Shown: positions 1 through 10,470, counted from the first letter of the stretch. The stretch: 64,000 nucleotides of DNA from Azorinus chamasolen (GCA_963576725.1 OY755237.1:66312269-66376268), one strand, 5' to 3'. Numbers and translations: made by a program. The notes: a model not told the origin generated them from the sequence alone.

Positions 1-940
1 CTAATATACTAAACAACCCTTCTTCTTTATTTCCTATAGCACTGCCTGTGAATTATGGTGGTTTCGGCAAACTACCTGTTCGTCAAAGTGGACTTTATGA
101 TCAAATGTTATATTAATTGATAGCAAAATGATAGTAAAAGTTTGAAAGTTTAATAGAGGTTTCGACAAACTGGTAATATTGCTCAGCAACCATTACCATG
201 AGATGATAAATATCAGTACATCAGTACTTTGATTTTATGGGAATTTCCAGGTCTTAAAATCTATTTTAAGAACAGAACTTTCGACAGTCGACAGTCTTCG
301 GTCCCATGCTAAATATCTGCGTAAATAATGATTTTCTGAACTATATGGTCTTTTGACTGAACTTTAAGAAGTTTATAGAACATGTATGTGTAACAAGGTG
401 CCTTTTATGTGTTGTGATTATGTTAATTATTGCATTGAATTCAATTTGCGAGGCCAAAGCAGCTAATTATCATAAAACATGGTGTTGAAATAACTGCAAT
501 ATCGTAATAATTACCCCAGGAAATTCGACTAGTTAGCAGACTGTATATCAGAATTTTACATAGTTTGGCAATGTGTAGAGGCATATAAAAAGGTTGTATG
601 CCAGTCAAGGTATTTCACTAATGAAAATACAGTTTACTATAAATACTCCTAGGTCATATGTAAATTACAATGTAACATAGTTTCTCATTGGTGGAAAACT
701 AGAACAAAAGTGAAAATAGACAGCTAGCCGCTGAAAAAGCGGATTTTGTGGAAACGGCTCAGTCATCATACTGTCAAATAAGAAGTTCAAGACAGGCGAG
801 ATTGAACCATTCATGACTTTTTAGTGATGGTTCTAACAAGATCGTCAAAGGCAAAAAGCTTACAGGCAGAAGAGCCAGTTGGTAACACAACGTCGTGCCG
901 GGATCCAATCTACTTGGTACTGGTCAATTGTTTTCCGGAA
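1..940. other. Unannotated AT-rich sequence
   Basis: I see no gene, RNA gene or clear repeat here. An open frame starts at 824 but runs straight into the MITE at 941, so it is not credible as a gene. Confidence 0.5.
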
Positions 941-1225
941 TTAACCCTTCTCTTGCTGAATTTTAGAATACATTTCTCCTTCTTTACCTATGCCCTGTTG
1001 TATAATTACATATATATTCACTGTGTACAAGTATATTGCTGTGCAATCACTGCTGTGGAGTGCACTGGTTGCACAATCAACTTGTATATAGTGCAGACCC
1101 TGATGAGACAGCTCCTGCAGGAGCTGTCTCATCTGGGTGTCTCATCTCCTGCAGGAGCTGTCTCATCTGGGTCTTCACTATTTACAGGTAATATATATTG
1201 ACGTGAATAGCAAGCGAAGGGTTAA
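941..1225 (-). mobile_element. Family F MITE with reduplicated hairpin
   Basis: The element begins TTAACCCTTCTCTTGCTG and ends GCAAGCGAAGGGTTAA, so it is in reverse orientation relative to the copies at 19,010 and 20,237. The core palindrome GACAGCTCCTGCAGGAGC is partly repeated: GCTCCTGCAGGAGC or part of it occurs twice within about 60 bases near 1,108-1,170. A frame of about 63 codons on the minus strand (941-1,132) is shared with the other two F copies. Termini plus TTAA suggest a piggyBac-like non-autonomous element. That class is inference from ends only, because no transposase is present. Confidence 0.8.
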
Positions 1226-1551
1226 GTAAATGTTTCTACAGATCGGAGTGTATGCCAAAATCATTTTCATAGCAGGATAAATGTTTAAAAGAGCATAATT
1301 ATGTCCGTAATTTCACATATGGTGTTCTAACAACGTTAAAATGTTTCTACAGCAGTTAATGTTTCAAAACAAGTATTAATAAATTCGGTTGAACAGAAAT
1401 TGATAATATGTACTCATAATGACATATTTTGTGCAATCACCATTTGCCCTGCTTCGGGCAGACGATCAATTACCTACGCAAACAGTTTGGATCCAGATAA
1501 GATGCCGAGTCACTACAAACATGTTGACACTCTGCTGTTTGTATTATTTGT

Positions 1552-1722
1552 TTAACACCTTTAGCCTGTTGTGCAAATTATTTTTACAGAAATCTTCACC
1601 TATTACATTTTCAAAATTGAAGCTATAATCAATTTGTCTACCAAAATGCAGTTTTGGATCATCTGGACCCAAACTGTTTGCATATGTATTCACTTATCCG
1701 CCCATAGCAGGCTAAAGGTTAA
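1552..1722. mobile_element. Family D MITE (subfamily D1)
   Basis: The ends read TTTAACACCTTTAGCCTG and GCAGGCTAAAGGTTAA. The interior carries the family arm AAACTGTTTGCATATG. A second D-type arm (CAAACAGTTTGGATCC) lies just upstream at about 1,480-1,500, so two D fragments are adjacent or one was inserted beside the other. Confidence 0.6.
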
Positions 1723-1771
1723 AGAAGTGCAAGATAAATCACTTTATAACATTAATGAAGACAAAAACATT

Positions 1772-2023
1772 ATTAACACTTTCCTCCTTGCATATCCATT
1801 TAAATAAATAATAACGTCATTAATATGAATTAGATTAATTTGTTATAAAAGCATATGCACATAGGATTTTTTGTCCATGGCAGAAATTGTAGAAATATGT
1901 CTATATTATATCATAAGCAAACAGAGCAGATCCTGGTCTGGCGGATCCTATAGGAACCGTCTGATCTTTGTCTTCTCTGATTGCAAAGGCGTAGAGAGGT
2001 GTATTTGTGACGGAAAGGGTTAA
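1772..2023 (-). mobile_element. Family A MITE
   Basis: The copy runs in reverse orientation. It has TTAACACTTTCCTCC at the left, a degraded core hairpin (GGCGGATCCTATAGGAACCGTC), and GGAAAGGGTTAA at the right. The stem has several mismatches, so this is an older copy. Confidence 0.75.
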
Positions 2024-2344
2024 AATAATATGTATGTGGTCTGTCATATAAACAATACGTAACAAAAATCATTCAAACATGCTTACGGCAAACTGGCTTA
2101 AGTATAAAATGCGCCTGCACTGTTTGAATAACATCACCATAAAATTATATTCCAGCATAAAGCAAAGTGAAGTCGAATTTAGGTAGTAATCGGTTTTATT
2201 TGTAAGTTATATTTTTACCATAACTATTCTGCTGTCAAATATTGTCTTCCGCAAATATTATCGTCTGCAAAATTTGTCGTCTGGTACCATTTTCGTTTGT
2301 TTATTTTTCGTCCCTTTTCTTTAAAAAAACATTAATACAGGTAT

Positions 2345-2566
2345 AAACAGTAAACTGTTTGCATAGGTGATCACTCATCTGCCGGAAGCAGCCGGAAGGT
2401 TAATTATGAAACATACTCAAATTCGAGTGAGCACCAAATACTCCGTAGGCAAAATGTGAATTTCCGGTTTGATTCTCATTTGAAAACAGTTTGGATCCAG
2501 ATGAGAAGCCGAGTTATTCGTCAAAATTTGAGCAGAAATTATGTTGACAGCAGTGTAACGGTTAAA
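2345..2566. mobile_element. Family D fragments
   Basis: Two arms of the D hairpin (GTAAACTGTTTGCATAGG near 2,350 and AACAGTTTGGATCCAGATG near 2,488) sit close together. The segments end in AGGTTAATT and ACGGTTAAAT. The copies are degraded and their exact limits are uncertain. Confidence 0.45.
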
Positions 2567-3063
2567 TGTTAATGAGAGCATTCAGTGGTTTAAATTGAAT
2601 CAGTAAATCAAAGTTTGATATTCCACCATGCTTGTCGATCCCATCATGAAATTCGTCATTTTATATAAAAAATCAATTTGAGGAACCTGGTTTACTGTCT
2701 CCTCTCATTTCAATGCCGACTAACGTTCACCATGAGTCGCATTTGTCTTAAAAAGCTCGTGCTAAATCGTTTACATCAGTCAAATTAATTCTCACAATTG
2801 GTGCGTCTGGATAAATGCACGTTTGCGTCTGTCATCAAAGGGGAGTTTATAGAATTAAATAAAGTTACAATATGGCGTGGAACTTTTAAAATTTAAATTT
2901 AATTGGCGAACACAACCGACGAGGGGATTTTTTAATCAACTTTTTTGTACTTTATAGTCTCAATATTATGGGCACTAGTTTGTAAGCATTTTAGATGGGG
3001 ACGACATATTGGGTAACACAGCCACTTTCTATCATCCGTATAACAAGAATATAATATAAATCA
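2567..3063. other. Unannotated intergenic sequence
   Basis: Nothing is recognised between the D fragments and the B element at 3,064. Confidence 0.4.
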
Positions 3064-3287
3064 TTAACCCTTTCCCTGTTCTGTATATAGGCCAATTTTC
3101 AGTACCTACTGAATAGTCATTAACAAAATAGTTATAAAGAAATATGGAAGGTGGACCATTGTAGCCATTTTAGAAAGTAAAGAAACGGAGTATACTCTGA
3201 TCAGACGGCTCCTCTAGGAGCCGTCTGATATTGGTCTACTCTGTTTCCAAATGCGTGAAAACACATTTATATGAGGGAAAGGGTTAA
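3064..3287 (-). mobile_element. Family B MITE
   Basis: This is a complete reverse copy with TTAACCCTTTCCCTGTTC at the left and GAGGGAAAGGGTTAA at the right. The core GACGGCTCCTCTAGGAGC pairs with its mirror arm. The asymmetric apex CCTCTAGG is the reverse complement of the apex in forward B copies at 30,475 and 40,577. This agrees with simple orientation. Confidence 0.85.
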
Positions 3288-3540
3288 TCGTTACTGGTTG
3301 TATTAAGCGTGGTTTCTGATAAGTGGTGTGATTTAAGCATTTTTTCAAGTATGAAGTCTAAAGTGACCACTTCATGAATAAACATAATGTTCTTTAACCT
3401 GTAGCAGATCTACATTCTTCCCAATACAGATAAGTAATGATGTAGTTATAGGGATGCTGGAGACTTACTTTGTTTCCGTTATAGTTCCGTAATCAAGAAA
3501 TTACTGTGCTATTAAGATTGTCAATGAAGCGTTGTCTGCC

Positions 3541-4219
3541 ATCTTGGAGTTATTTCCCTTTTCGTCCAATCAAAATGCAGTAAAACCATTTTCTGCTGCT
3601 GGTTCCCTTCGTCAAGGTAGTCCGGTATTGCGAATCTACCGGACTAGGGGAACCAATTCAGTGGGTATATAACTAGTGCTCGGCACATGGTTCCTCACTC
3701 CAGGTTCTGGGGTCAGATAGTTTACTTAGCTTTAGTTTCACGTTAAAATAGGCACTTGTGCTCCCCTCCCTTTTCAAAACTTCTACTTTTAGATAGTGCT
3801 AGTATATTTGTCAAACATACACTGCAGTTTCAGCTTATAGCCACATATTTGAGGGAATATAATTCCTTACAAAGCGCGTTGTCGACGCGCAGTAGGGAGA
3901 GAAGACGACGGTTCCAACTCGCAGGAGAATAAAACCTGTTGCCGACAGGTTGTCTCCTAACTCCTTACTTATACGTGTTGTCGACACGTTGTAAGGGTCT
4001 ACGGAAAGACGATAGCTCCTCAACAGAAAGCTCCATCCACACACACTCTATGTGCAGAGACAACTTTAATAATTAGAGTCTAGCTTCATTTAATAAAATA
4101 TTAACTGTTAGTTTTCTTGCTTGACAATTTGAATCCCTCAGGTCTTAAGGAAACCCAGAGTCGAACCGACGGGAGAGTAACCGCTCCCTCGGGCCTTCCA
4201 CTCATGCAATTCGGTTACA
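3541..4219 (+). mobile_element. Structured promoter-like block; candidate solo LTR
   Basis: The block contains a CCAAT-like motif (near 3,567), a strong stem-loop at 3,601-3,654 (GGTTCCC/GGGAACC outer stem, AGTCCGGTA/TACCGGACT inner stem) and a TATA-like GTATATAAC near 3,664. AATAAA occurs near 3,928, and another AATAAA precedes a stem at 4,166-4,192. It ends near GGTTACA at 4,219, where a family A element begins. This layout fits a retroelement LTR or the leader of a non-coding transcript. I cannot find a second copy, a TSD or a primer-binding site, so the LTR call is weak. Confidence 0.3.
3865..3996 (+). other. Triple TGYCG-loop hairpin array
   Basis: Three consecutive stem-loops share one plan: a 6 bp outer stem, a small asymmetric internal loop, a 6-7 bp inner stem and a five-base TGYCG loop. 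Inner stems are GCGCGT/ACGCGC (3,874-3,890), AACCTGT/ACAGGTT (3,933-3,951) and ACGTGT/ACACGT (3,973-3,989). Outer stems are CCTTAC/GTAGGG, AGGAGA/TCTCCT and CCTTAC/GTAAGG. The loop is constant while stem sequence changes in a paired way, as expected of a structured RNA. Its role is unknown. If the block is an LTR, the array would lie about 200 bases downstream of the TATA-like motif. Confidence 0.55.
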
Positions 4220-4469
4220 AACCCTTTAATTAATGACTAATCATGTAAAACGTAATGACGTCATGAATATTACATGTACTTAGATTAACTATTACCATAA
4301 CACATGGACACGGGATGTTTTTGTATTGGTAGAAGCCATAGCCTCATATCTAAATTATAACATAAGCCAACAGAGCAGACCCTTATCAGACGGCTCCTGT
4401 AAGAGCCTCTGGTCTGGGTTTTCTGTTTGCAAAGGCATAGAAAGGCGTATTTGTAGAGTAAAGGGTTAA
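4219..4469 (-). mobile_element. Family A MITE
   Basis: The left end is ACCCTTTAATTAATGA and the right end is GAGTAAAGGGTTAA. The core CAGACGGCTCCTGTAAGAGC is imperfect. It abuts the structured block at 3,541-4,219. Confidence 0.7.
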
Positions 4470-4472
4470 AAC

Positions 4473-4556
4473 AGGATATTACTTAATGCAGGACGACAGT
4501 AATGCAGAAAGCTCCTTCTGTATAACTTTCGTCCTGCATTAAGCTACCACCTGACT
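4473..4556. mobile_element. Family I core fragment
   Basis: The segment carries CTTAATGCAGGACGACAG, a shortened AAGCTCC apex and the mirror arm CGTCCTGCATTAAGC. Terminal CAGT sequences are missing, so it is a remnant of a TA-type element. Confidence 0.5.
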
Positions 4557-4620
4557 ATGAGACACATAATTATGTATTTTTTGTTGGTCGCTTTAGATGT
4601 GTTTACTGTAGTTCTTTTAT

Positions 4621-4713
4621 TTTCCACCAAACTGTTGAATCAGTTTCCACCAAACTGTTGAATCCGTTTCCACCAAACTGTTGAATTACTGTTTCCACCA
4701 AACAGTAGAATCA
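4621..4713 (+). repeat. ~24 bp tandem repeat, four copies
   Basis: The unit TTTCCACCAAACTGTTGAAT occurs four times with small differences and spacers of 1-4 bases. No coding frame is implied. Confidence 0.85.
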
Positions 4714-5002
4714 CACTTTGTTGTCTTATTCTTCCGCTTGTCTAGGAGCCACTTGATCGAGGTATGTCACAAGGGTATATTTATTATTTCTAACACCACA
4801 CAAACACTCTGAATTTATAATATCATCTCCAAGGACATTCGCCTGGAGTCACATTTGTTCACAAATGTTTAGATTAAAATATAAAATGTTTACATTAATC
4901 AAATAAATGTTAACGATTGCTGTGTCTGGACAGATACAACTTCACGGTTCATATCTGGGGAATCTTAAATTAGATAAACAACAAACTGTCTTGTCTTTTA
5001 CC

Positions 5003-5215
5003 TCAACCCTTTTACCGCCAATGTCGTAAAAATGCACAATGACAAATAGTCCAGTCCCAGATCAGGGACTTCACTTTTTGGTCTCAATCTCTAGTTCTAG
5101 ATGGTTTATTCCTTTGAATTCTGTATTCATTTATCTCATTTCCTTATTTTACCGAATGATTTAACAAAATTGGGTTGCAGACGACAATTAGAAAGTTGGC
5201 GTCGAAAGAGTGAAT
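5003..5215. mobile_element. Family E MITE, hairpin collapsed
   Basis: It begins TCAACCCTTTTACCGCCAAT and ends near GGCGTCGAAAGAGTGAA. It matches 18,491-18,704, but the central palindrome is reduced to CAGATCAGGGACTTCAC, which looks like deletion of most of the hairpin. Confidence 0.6.
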
Positions 5216-5462
5216 TGATACAAATCGTGGGTGAAATCAACCGATGCGGTAAAGTTCAAATTCATTATATTTGTAAATTTTGTATTATAGGTAGCAAAAG
5301 TAGGTAGCAATAGTAGCAACATCAATGATCATATTACGCTAACTGTTACGAATTTAAGAAATACAATTCATTGTGCCCCATTGCAATATCATAGATTTAG
5401 ACACTAGTCAGTAGTTATTCACGTCATTTATAGAGTTTACCCATTTATTGAAGGATCTTACT

Positions 5463-5670
5463 GTTGAACCCATCCATTTTCGTGTGAAGGGGACACGGCT
5501 TATAAAAGATTTGCTGGAATAAGCCATTGGTATTATGCAGACACTGATTAGAGGGATCTTCGGGGAACCATCTGTTGTTGGTCTACACTGTTTACCTATA
5601 TCGCGTTTAAGGGACACTGGGCGCTAATAGGTTAAATGTAATTTGTTGTATGAAATATGTACATACAATG
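5463..5670. repeat. Dispersed repeat shared with 39,606-39,805
   Basis: Both segments contain AACCCATCCATTTT-CGTGTG, then a CACTG(T/G)TTACCTAT motif, and end in a shared AGGTTAAAT or GGGTTAAAT block. This is a diverged unclassified interspersed family. Confidence 0.55.
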
Positions 5671-6158
5671 TATATATCGACTTAAAACTCTGTCATTAAA
5701 GATGTATGATATATTAACAATATTTTACATAGCATAAAAATAAATATAATTCTTGTTTATAGCTTAAACTTATTAATTTCATACAATATACACGCAGTTG
5801 ATTCGGATACACGTTCTTACAACATTAACTACTGCATTTTGCCCTCTGTCCTCTTGTCTATAGGATAACTTGTAGATGTATAGTGTAAGATGCCGGATGA
5901 ACAACTACGTTGCCATTCCGTATTGAAACTTTTTTTGAAACAAAATGATTGAAATTAACTTTAAATTGTCTTAATGCAATTGATCAAGACCTTGAATTGA
6001 ACCTGTCTGGAATTTTAAAAAATCGATTTTTGCCCTTGGAATTGGATGGAAGGCGGTCGGCGACGTTTTTACGAAAGAGAAATATTCAGGGACTGTATCC
6101 TTAAATTTCCTTTGAAATAGTTTATTCTAGACTCATTTTTATCCACTGTATACTGTGT

Positions 6159-6410
6159 TACACTTTTAACTCCATGGATATTCATATAAGAATAACTCTA
6201 AATGATAATGAAATTAATTTTATTAATGGCACATCAACATAATTATTATCTAACTGTTTAGGCATAGCAGAAACTGTAACGTCAGATCGATATAATTTCA
6301 TAAGTAAAAGAAGCAGATCCAGATCAGGCGGCTCATGCAGGAACCGTCTAATCTGGGTACTTTCTATCTGTAAACGCGTTAACGGGTGTATATATGGAGT
6401 AAAGGGTTAG
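6159..6410 (-). mobile_element. Family A MITE
   Basis: It is a reverse copy with CTTTTAACTCCATGGATA at the left and GGAGTAAAGGGTTAG at the right. The core AGGCGGCTCATGCAGGAACC is degraded. Its right terminus is directly continuous with the family C copy that follows. Confidence 0.75.
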
Positions 6411-6627
6411 CCCAGTATCTCATAGGCTATTTTAGATACAACCTCTTTGAATAAATCTACCGAAAAGGAGAAATAGAAAATAGAATTTTGGAATTTTGTA
6501 GTTTGGTACCATTGTGATAAATAGAGCATTTGCTCCTATAGGAGCAAATGCTCTATTTATCACAATGGTTTCACAAAGTGACTTCTACAGAGTCTTCAAA
6601 AGTCGTCAATATGAGGGATTGGGTTAA
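6407..6627 (-). mobile_element. Family C MITE, near-perfect hairpin
   Basis: The copy runs from TTAGCCCAGTATCTCATAGG to GGATTGGGTTAA. The central palindrome centred near 6,540 has arms ATTGTGATAAATAGAGCATT and its complement around GCTCCTATAGGAGC. The arms exceed 30 bp and are nearly perfect. The element shares its first tetranucleotide with the preceding A element. Confidence 0.85.
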
Positions 6628-6964
6628 GGAGAAATTTAATCTAGACGTGTAGTCGAACTAGGGAGTAAATGTTCAATCTGTTAATCGTAGTAAATAAGTG
6701 GTAAATATAATTATTTTAGAATAACCATGCTGTTGTTAATTTTAAAATGTTCAGTCTATGACTCTGATAATATCTAACTTCTGTGTTACTTTTGCCCTGC
6801 GAATAGATTCGTTTATATGTCTTCTTAGATTATATTGTTATATCTAAGTTTGCGTATTCTTACAGATTACATACATTTATATTTGAAGTGTTACTTTTCT
6901 GTATTACCGGCGATAGTGTTTGCATACAATGCTCACGGCGGATATATACACTGCAGTAAATTCT

Positions 6965-7215
6965 GAAACTAGGAGATTCTTCGAAAGCAAAAGCAACAAT
7001 GCATAAAGAGAAACTTGCGGTTTATTGGTTCTATTCATTAGCAGTTATTAAAAGTGCAACACAACTAACGCCCCTAGCACCGGCTTAAGCGTTATTCAAT
7101 ATCCAGAACTATTAATATCGAAACTAATAATCCCAAAGGACCAGAAAATATAACAACACCGAATGAAGTACGGGGCGACTTTTAAGGGTCGCCGCGATTG
7201 CACTCTCAAAGTGGG
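6965..7215. repeat. Family M dispersed repeat, copy 1
   Basis: The segment contains TTCGAAAGCAAAAGCAACAA, AAGTGCAACACAACTAACGC, an AGCACCGGCTTAAGCG palindrome and GAAGTACGGGGCGACTTTT. It matches 40,808-41,060 and 46,197-46,425. There are no CAGT or TTAA ends, so its class is unknown. Confidence 0.65.
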
Positions 7216-7593
7216 CATATTTATAGATATGCGTGTGTATATTCAAATGCAGAAGGCTGTGAAAGTAATGCAGAAATATTGTTTTGATTTTTACTCACTT
7301 CTTTTATTAATTACGTTTTTATTTGATACAGATTCTCAACATTGTTTTCACCAGAATGCAAATTGAGTCGGTGAATGGTTTGTATGACACTGAATTTAGT
7401 ATGTCATTGGCCCTGCTTACATACTTTTTTCTTCTGTAAGGAAAAGGTTGTTTTAGCACAACTTATTGCCTCTATTTAGTCATACAGTGTATGGACAAAC
7501 TACAAATAAATGTAACATAAAACAAAAAGAATGTTACACTGCATGCAGTATGTGCCAGTTCAGAGCCCTTGTTAGGGAGGCTTGGCAAATGAT
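7216..7593. other. Unannotated intergenic sequence
   Basis: A 67-codon frame crosses from the M repeat into this stretch but has no recognisable similarity. I see nothing else. Confidence 0.35.
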
Positions 7594-7772
7594 TACAGTC
7601 AAACATATCGATAACGGTCACTAAATTGCATCAAGTAATTTGTGTTAAAGGCAGGTGGCTGCATAAAACAAGATGAAAGTAAAACAGAACGCTCCTATAA
7701 GCAACCACCTGTCCTAAATACCAACTAATTAACAAAATTTAATGGCCGTTATAGAGAGGTTTTACTGTATAT
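7594..7772. mobile_element. Family G MITE, one hairpin arm deleted
   Basis: It starts in TTACAGTCAAACATATCGAT and ends GAGAGGTTTTACTGTA. The left arm reaches AGAACGCTCCTATA, then jumps to GCAACCACCTGTCC, so most of the right arm is absent. Confidence 0.7.
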
Positions 7773-8424
7773 CAGATATTGCGGTTTTGTCCTGAAAAGA
7801 TTTTTTGTTTTATAGTTGTCTATTTCTGGTACGTATACTTTCATTGAAATGTTTCTTTTCTCAACAGTGAGTATTGACACTTATAAGTGAAATGTTTTAC
7901 TGAACATTTGATTTTTCCTTCCCTCATTGTCTTCCATCCATACATTATCATGGTTTGATTTTGCGTTTGTTTGAAGAGTACTGTTATGCATGACAGGAAC
8001 AAATAGGACAGACGGGTTTCTAACACAATTAAACATATGCTATTTCATTTACAGTGATAGTATCTGCTTTCAGCGGGTTTTAAAATTGCTTAAAATTAAT
8101 TACACAAAGCAGTTTGATTATATACGGAAAATGAAGTATATTGCAAGAAACCGACCAGAAAACACTAGATAAGACAAAGCTTTCATGCGTTGATATCAAA
8201 GACTCGATTTTATTCGTCGATGTTTGAGTAGTTATTCGGGTTGCATTTTAGTTTCGTAATTGGTCGACAATAAGCCAATAATATTTTGTTGTGCAACCAA
8301 ACATAAGTATCGACGAAGACGGGATTTTGTATTACAACAGCAATTTTCGATACAACCTTCATAAGAATCGTGGAACTTAACAAATACAAATGTACTGTGT
8401 TTTACGATGTTATTGGAAATATGC

Positions 8425-8470
8425 GTGTATGCGTGCGTGTATGCGTGCGTGTGTTCGTGTGTGCGTGTGT
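8425..8470 (+). repeat. GTGTATGC / GTGTGC microsatellite
   Basis: This is a short run of variants of GTGTATGC and GTGC units. It explains the alternating Tyr-Ala-Cys-Val frames seen across it. Confidence 0.8.
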
Positions 8471-8472
8471 GT

Positions 8473-8592
8473 GACTCTACAGCTTCTGTCATGTCAAATT
8501 TCATGTGTTCGTATGCCATTATAAACATGAATCCAATTAATATTCGTGACCTCGTTATTTCTTGCATGAATATTCATGGAGAAAAGGGATAA
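8473..8592 (+). mobile_element. Family A 3' half
   Basis: The segment runs from CTCTACAGCTTCTGTCATG to TTCATGGAGAAAAGGGATAA, which is the right half of family A without the hairpin. Confidence 0.6.
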
Positions 8593-8887
8593 GACATATT
8601 AGCTGCATCGATGGTTACACTGCGTGAGATAATTTAATCCAAAGTAAACCTCATAAGGATCATCGGCCAATTCTGAACCAGTCCTTGGCCAATTATGATA
8701 CTTTATTAAAAAGGTGACGAGTTGGGGCTAAACATGTTTTATAATAAATTGCTTGGAATCAAGATCCTCCCGAGTACTTTCATTCAGTACTTGATAATAT
8801 GATTTTGTTAAAAGAAAGAGTAACACCGCCATCGAAAATGGCCCCATACCCATGAGAGGATTGGAAAAAGTAAGTTGGGTGGGTGGA

Positions 8888-9085
8888 TATCATGAATATT
8901 AATGAATTGAATTTTAAAATGGCAGATGAACACAAGAAACGTTGCCAAGACAGAAACTGTATAATCACATATATCATAACATGGCAAACTGAGCAGACCC
9001 TGATCAGATTACTCCTATAGGAACTGTCTGGTCATGGTGTACTGTTTGCAAAGGCGTAAAACTGTTTAAATGGGTGGTATTTTCG
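8888..9085 (-). mobile_element. Degraded family A MITE
   Basis: The segment contains ATCATGAATATTAATGAATT, a CAGATTACTCCTATAGGAAC core and CTGTTTGCAAAGGCG. Both ends are eroded. Confidence 0.55.
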
Positions 9086-9301
9086 TATAGATTAAACATA
9101 TCTTATTTCTCTTTTTTAATAGAAAAGGGGTTGGGCTACACGTTCTTCCAAGTTAGTTTCACAGCCCTTCCCCACAGAAGCTAACATACATGAATAAGGA
9201 GATAATGGTTATTTTACGCAGCATCAAACTAATATAAAATAATATTCAGATGAGTTGGTAAAGGAAAAACAAATATGCATTTTCGTATTTTCATCACATC
9301 T

Positions 9302-9550
9302 CAATTTTCCTTTCTATCATGATAAAAACACATTTCTCAATTGGAATGTGTCTGGTCGTTAAATACAGATTTCTCTCTGAATGATAAACTCTACAGCAAA
9401 GTAATATAACGGATGGAAGCATTGAATCCTCCCGTATATACACAACCTTCGACTTTTTGCTGCCAAATAAAAAATCTCAATTTTCCTTTCTATCATGATA
9501 AAAGACACAATCTCTAGATTAAAGAAATGTGTCTGGTTGTTAAAATACAG
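9302..9550. repeat. Local duplication
   Basis: CTCAATTTTCCTTTCTATCATG and the following bases to AATGTGTCTGGT(C/T)GTTAAA occur at about 9,299 and again at about 9,476. The intervening block beginning CTCTGAATGATAAACTCT at 9,375 also has a diverged copy at about 10,112-10,213. This implies at least two local duplication steps. Confidence 0.65.
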
Positions 9551-10111
9551 CTTTCTGTTTTGGACAAATGCCTTTAGCTTTAACCCTCTACAGGTACTTG
9601 GTTTGCCAATTAGGGCGCCAAAATAGACTACATTTCACCAGACATTAAACTTTATGACAATCTGTCTGCGTCTGTTACCCTTTTAATGATGAATGTTCAA
9701 ATCAAATATACTAAAACTCAAACAGTCCAAGCTTACTATGATTACTTTAAAGGAACAGAACGTGACAAACATTGTGACTTTGGTGAGAGGGCTTTTCTAA
9801 GATTACCCTTATCTGGGCCCACGTTGTTTGCAAACGGCATTAGGTACTCATGTTTCACACTGACAGGGTTAAACGGATATACAACAGTTTATTTCAACGG
9901 AACCAGGTTGTTTACAAATCTAAGTAAGGTCTCGCTTAGCATGACAAGTGTACTTCAAATACTAAATTCTTCATTTCTCCAAGAAACACTATGTTTGGAA
10001 GACTCTTGAGAATCTCTCTTCGAGACAATTCTAAAGAGTGACCCCAATATGGAGTTTGGTAGACTAATAAAAAGCTATTTATGACAAAATGTTCATTTTA
10101 TCTATGTTTCT

Positions 10112-10213
10112 ACTCTGAATGATCAACTCTGTCTTGCAAAGTGATATAGAGGATGATAGCATACAATCGTCCAGTATATACATAACCTTTGATTTTGTGC
10201 TGCCAAATGAAAA
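10112..10213. repeat. Second copy of the 9,375-9,475 block
   Basis: The copy starts CTCTGAATGATCAACTCTG and runs to TGCTGCCAAATGAAAA, matching the earlier block with scattered substitutions. Confidence 0.6.
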
Positions 10214-10311
10214 GTCATTAGCTACATTATTCCCTTTGAATTTTCTGCCTTTTTCTCCAAAACAAAACATTATTAGAGAAGCAATCATTTATTCAGTGCC
10301 AGCTCTCTACT

Positions 10312-10470
10312 TAGTCCTTTACTCTATGTGTATTTATATAAGAAATAACGACATTATGAATACAAATTAGATTAAGTTTTATAACGGCACATGGATACAG
10401 GAATTGTTCGCCATTGCAGAAACTGTATAAAAAACCGTAGAAAGGTGTATTTACGGGAGTAAAGGGTTAA
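10312..10470 (-). mobile_element. Family A MITE lacking the hairpin
   Basis: Both ends are present (TAGTCCTTTACTCTATG and GGGAGTAAAGGGTTAA) and the CAGAAACTGTAT block is present. The whole core palindrome is missing, so the element is only about 158 bp. Confidence 0.7.

Noticed and set aside
6407..6627. Hairpins considered as bacterial-type terminators or CRISPR repeats
   Set aside because: They lie within transposon-like elements with TIRs and target duplications in eukaryotic sequence. There are no regularly spaced unique spacers.
9686..10009. 107-codon frame
   Set aside because: No recognisable domain and no supporting gene structure. It includes TTTGCAAACGGC-type MITE debris.
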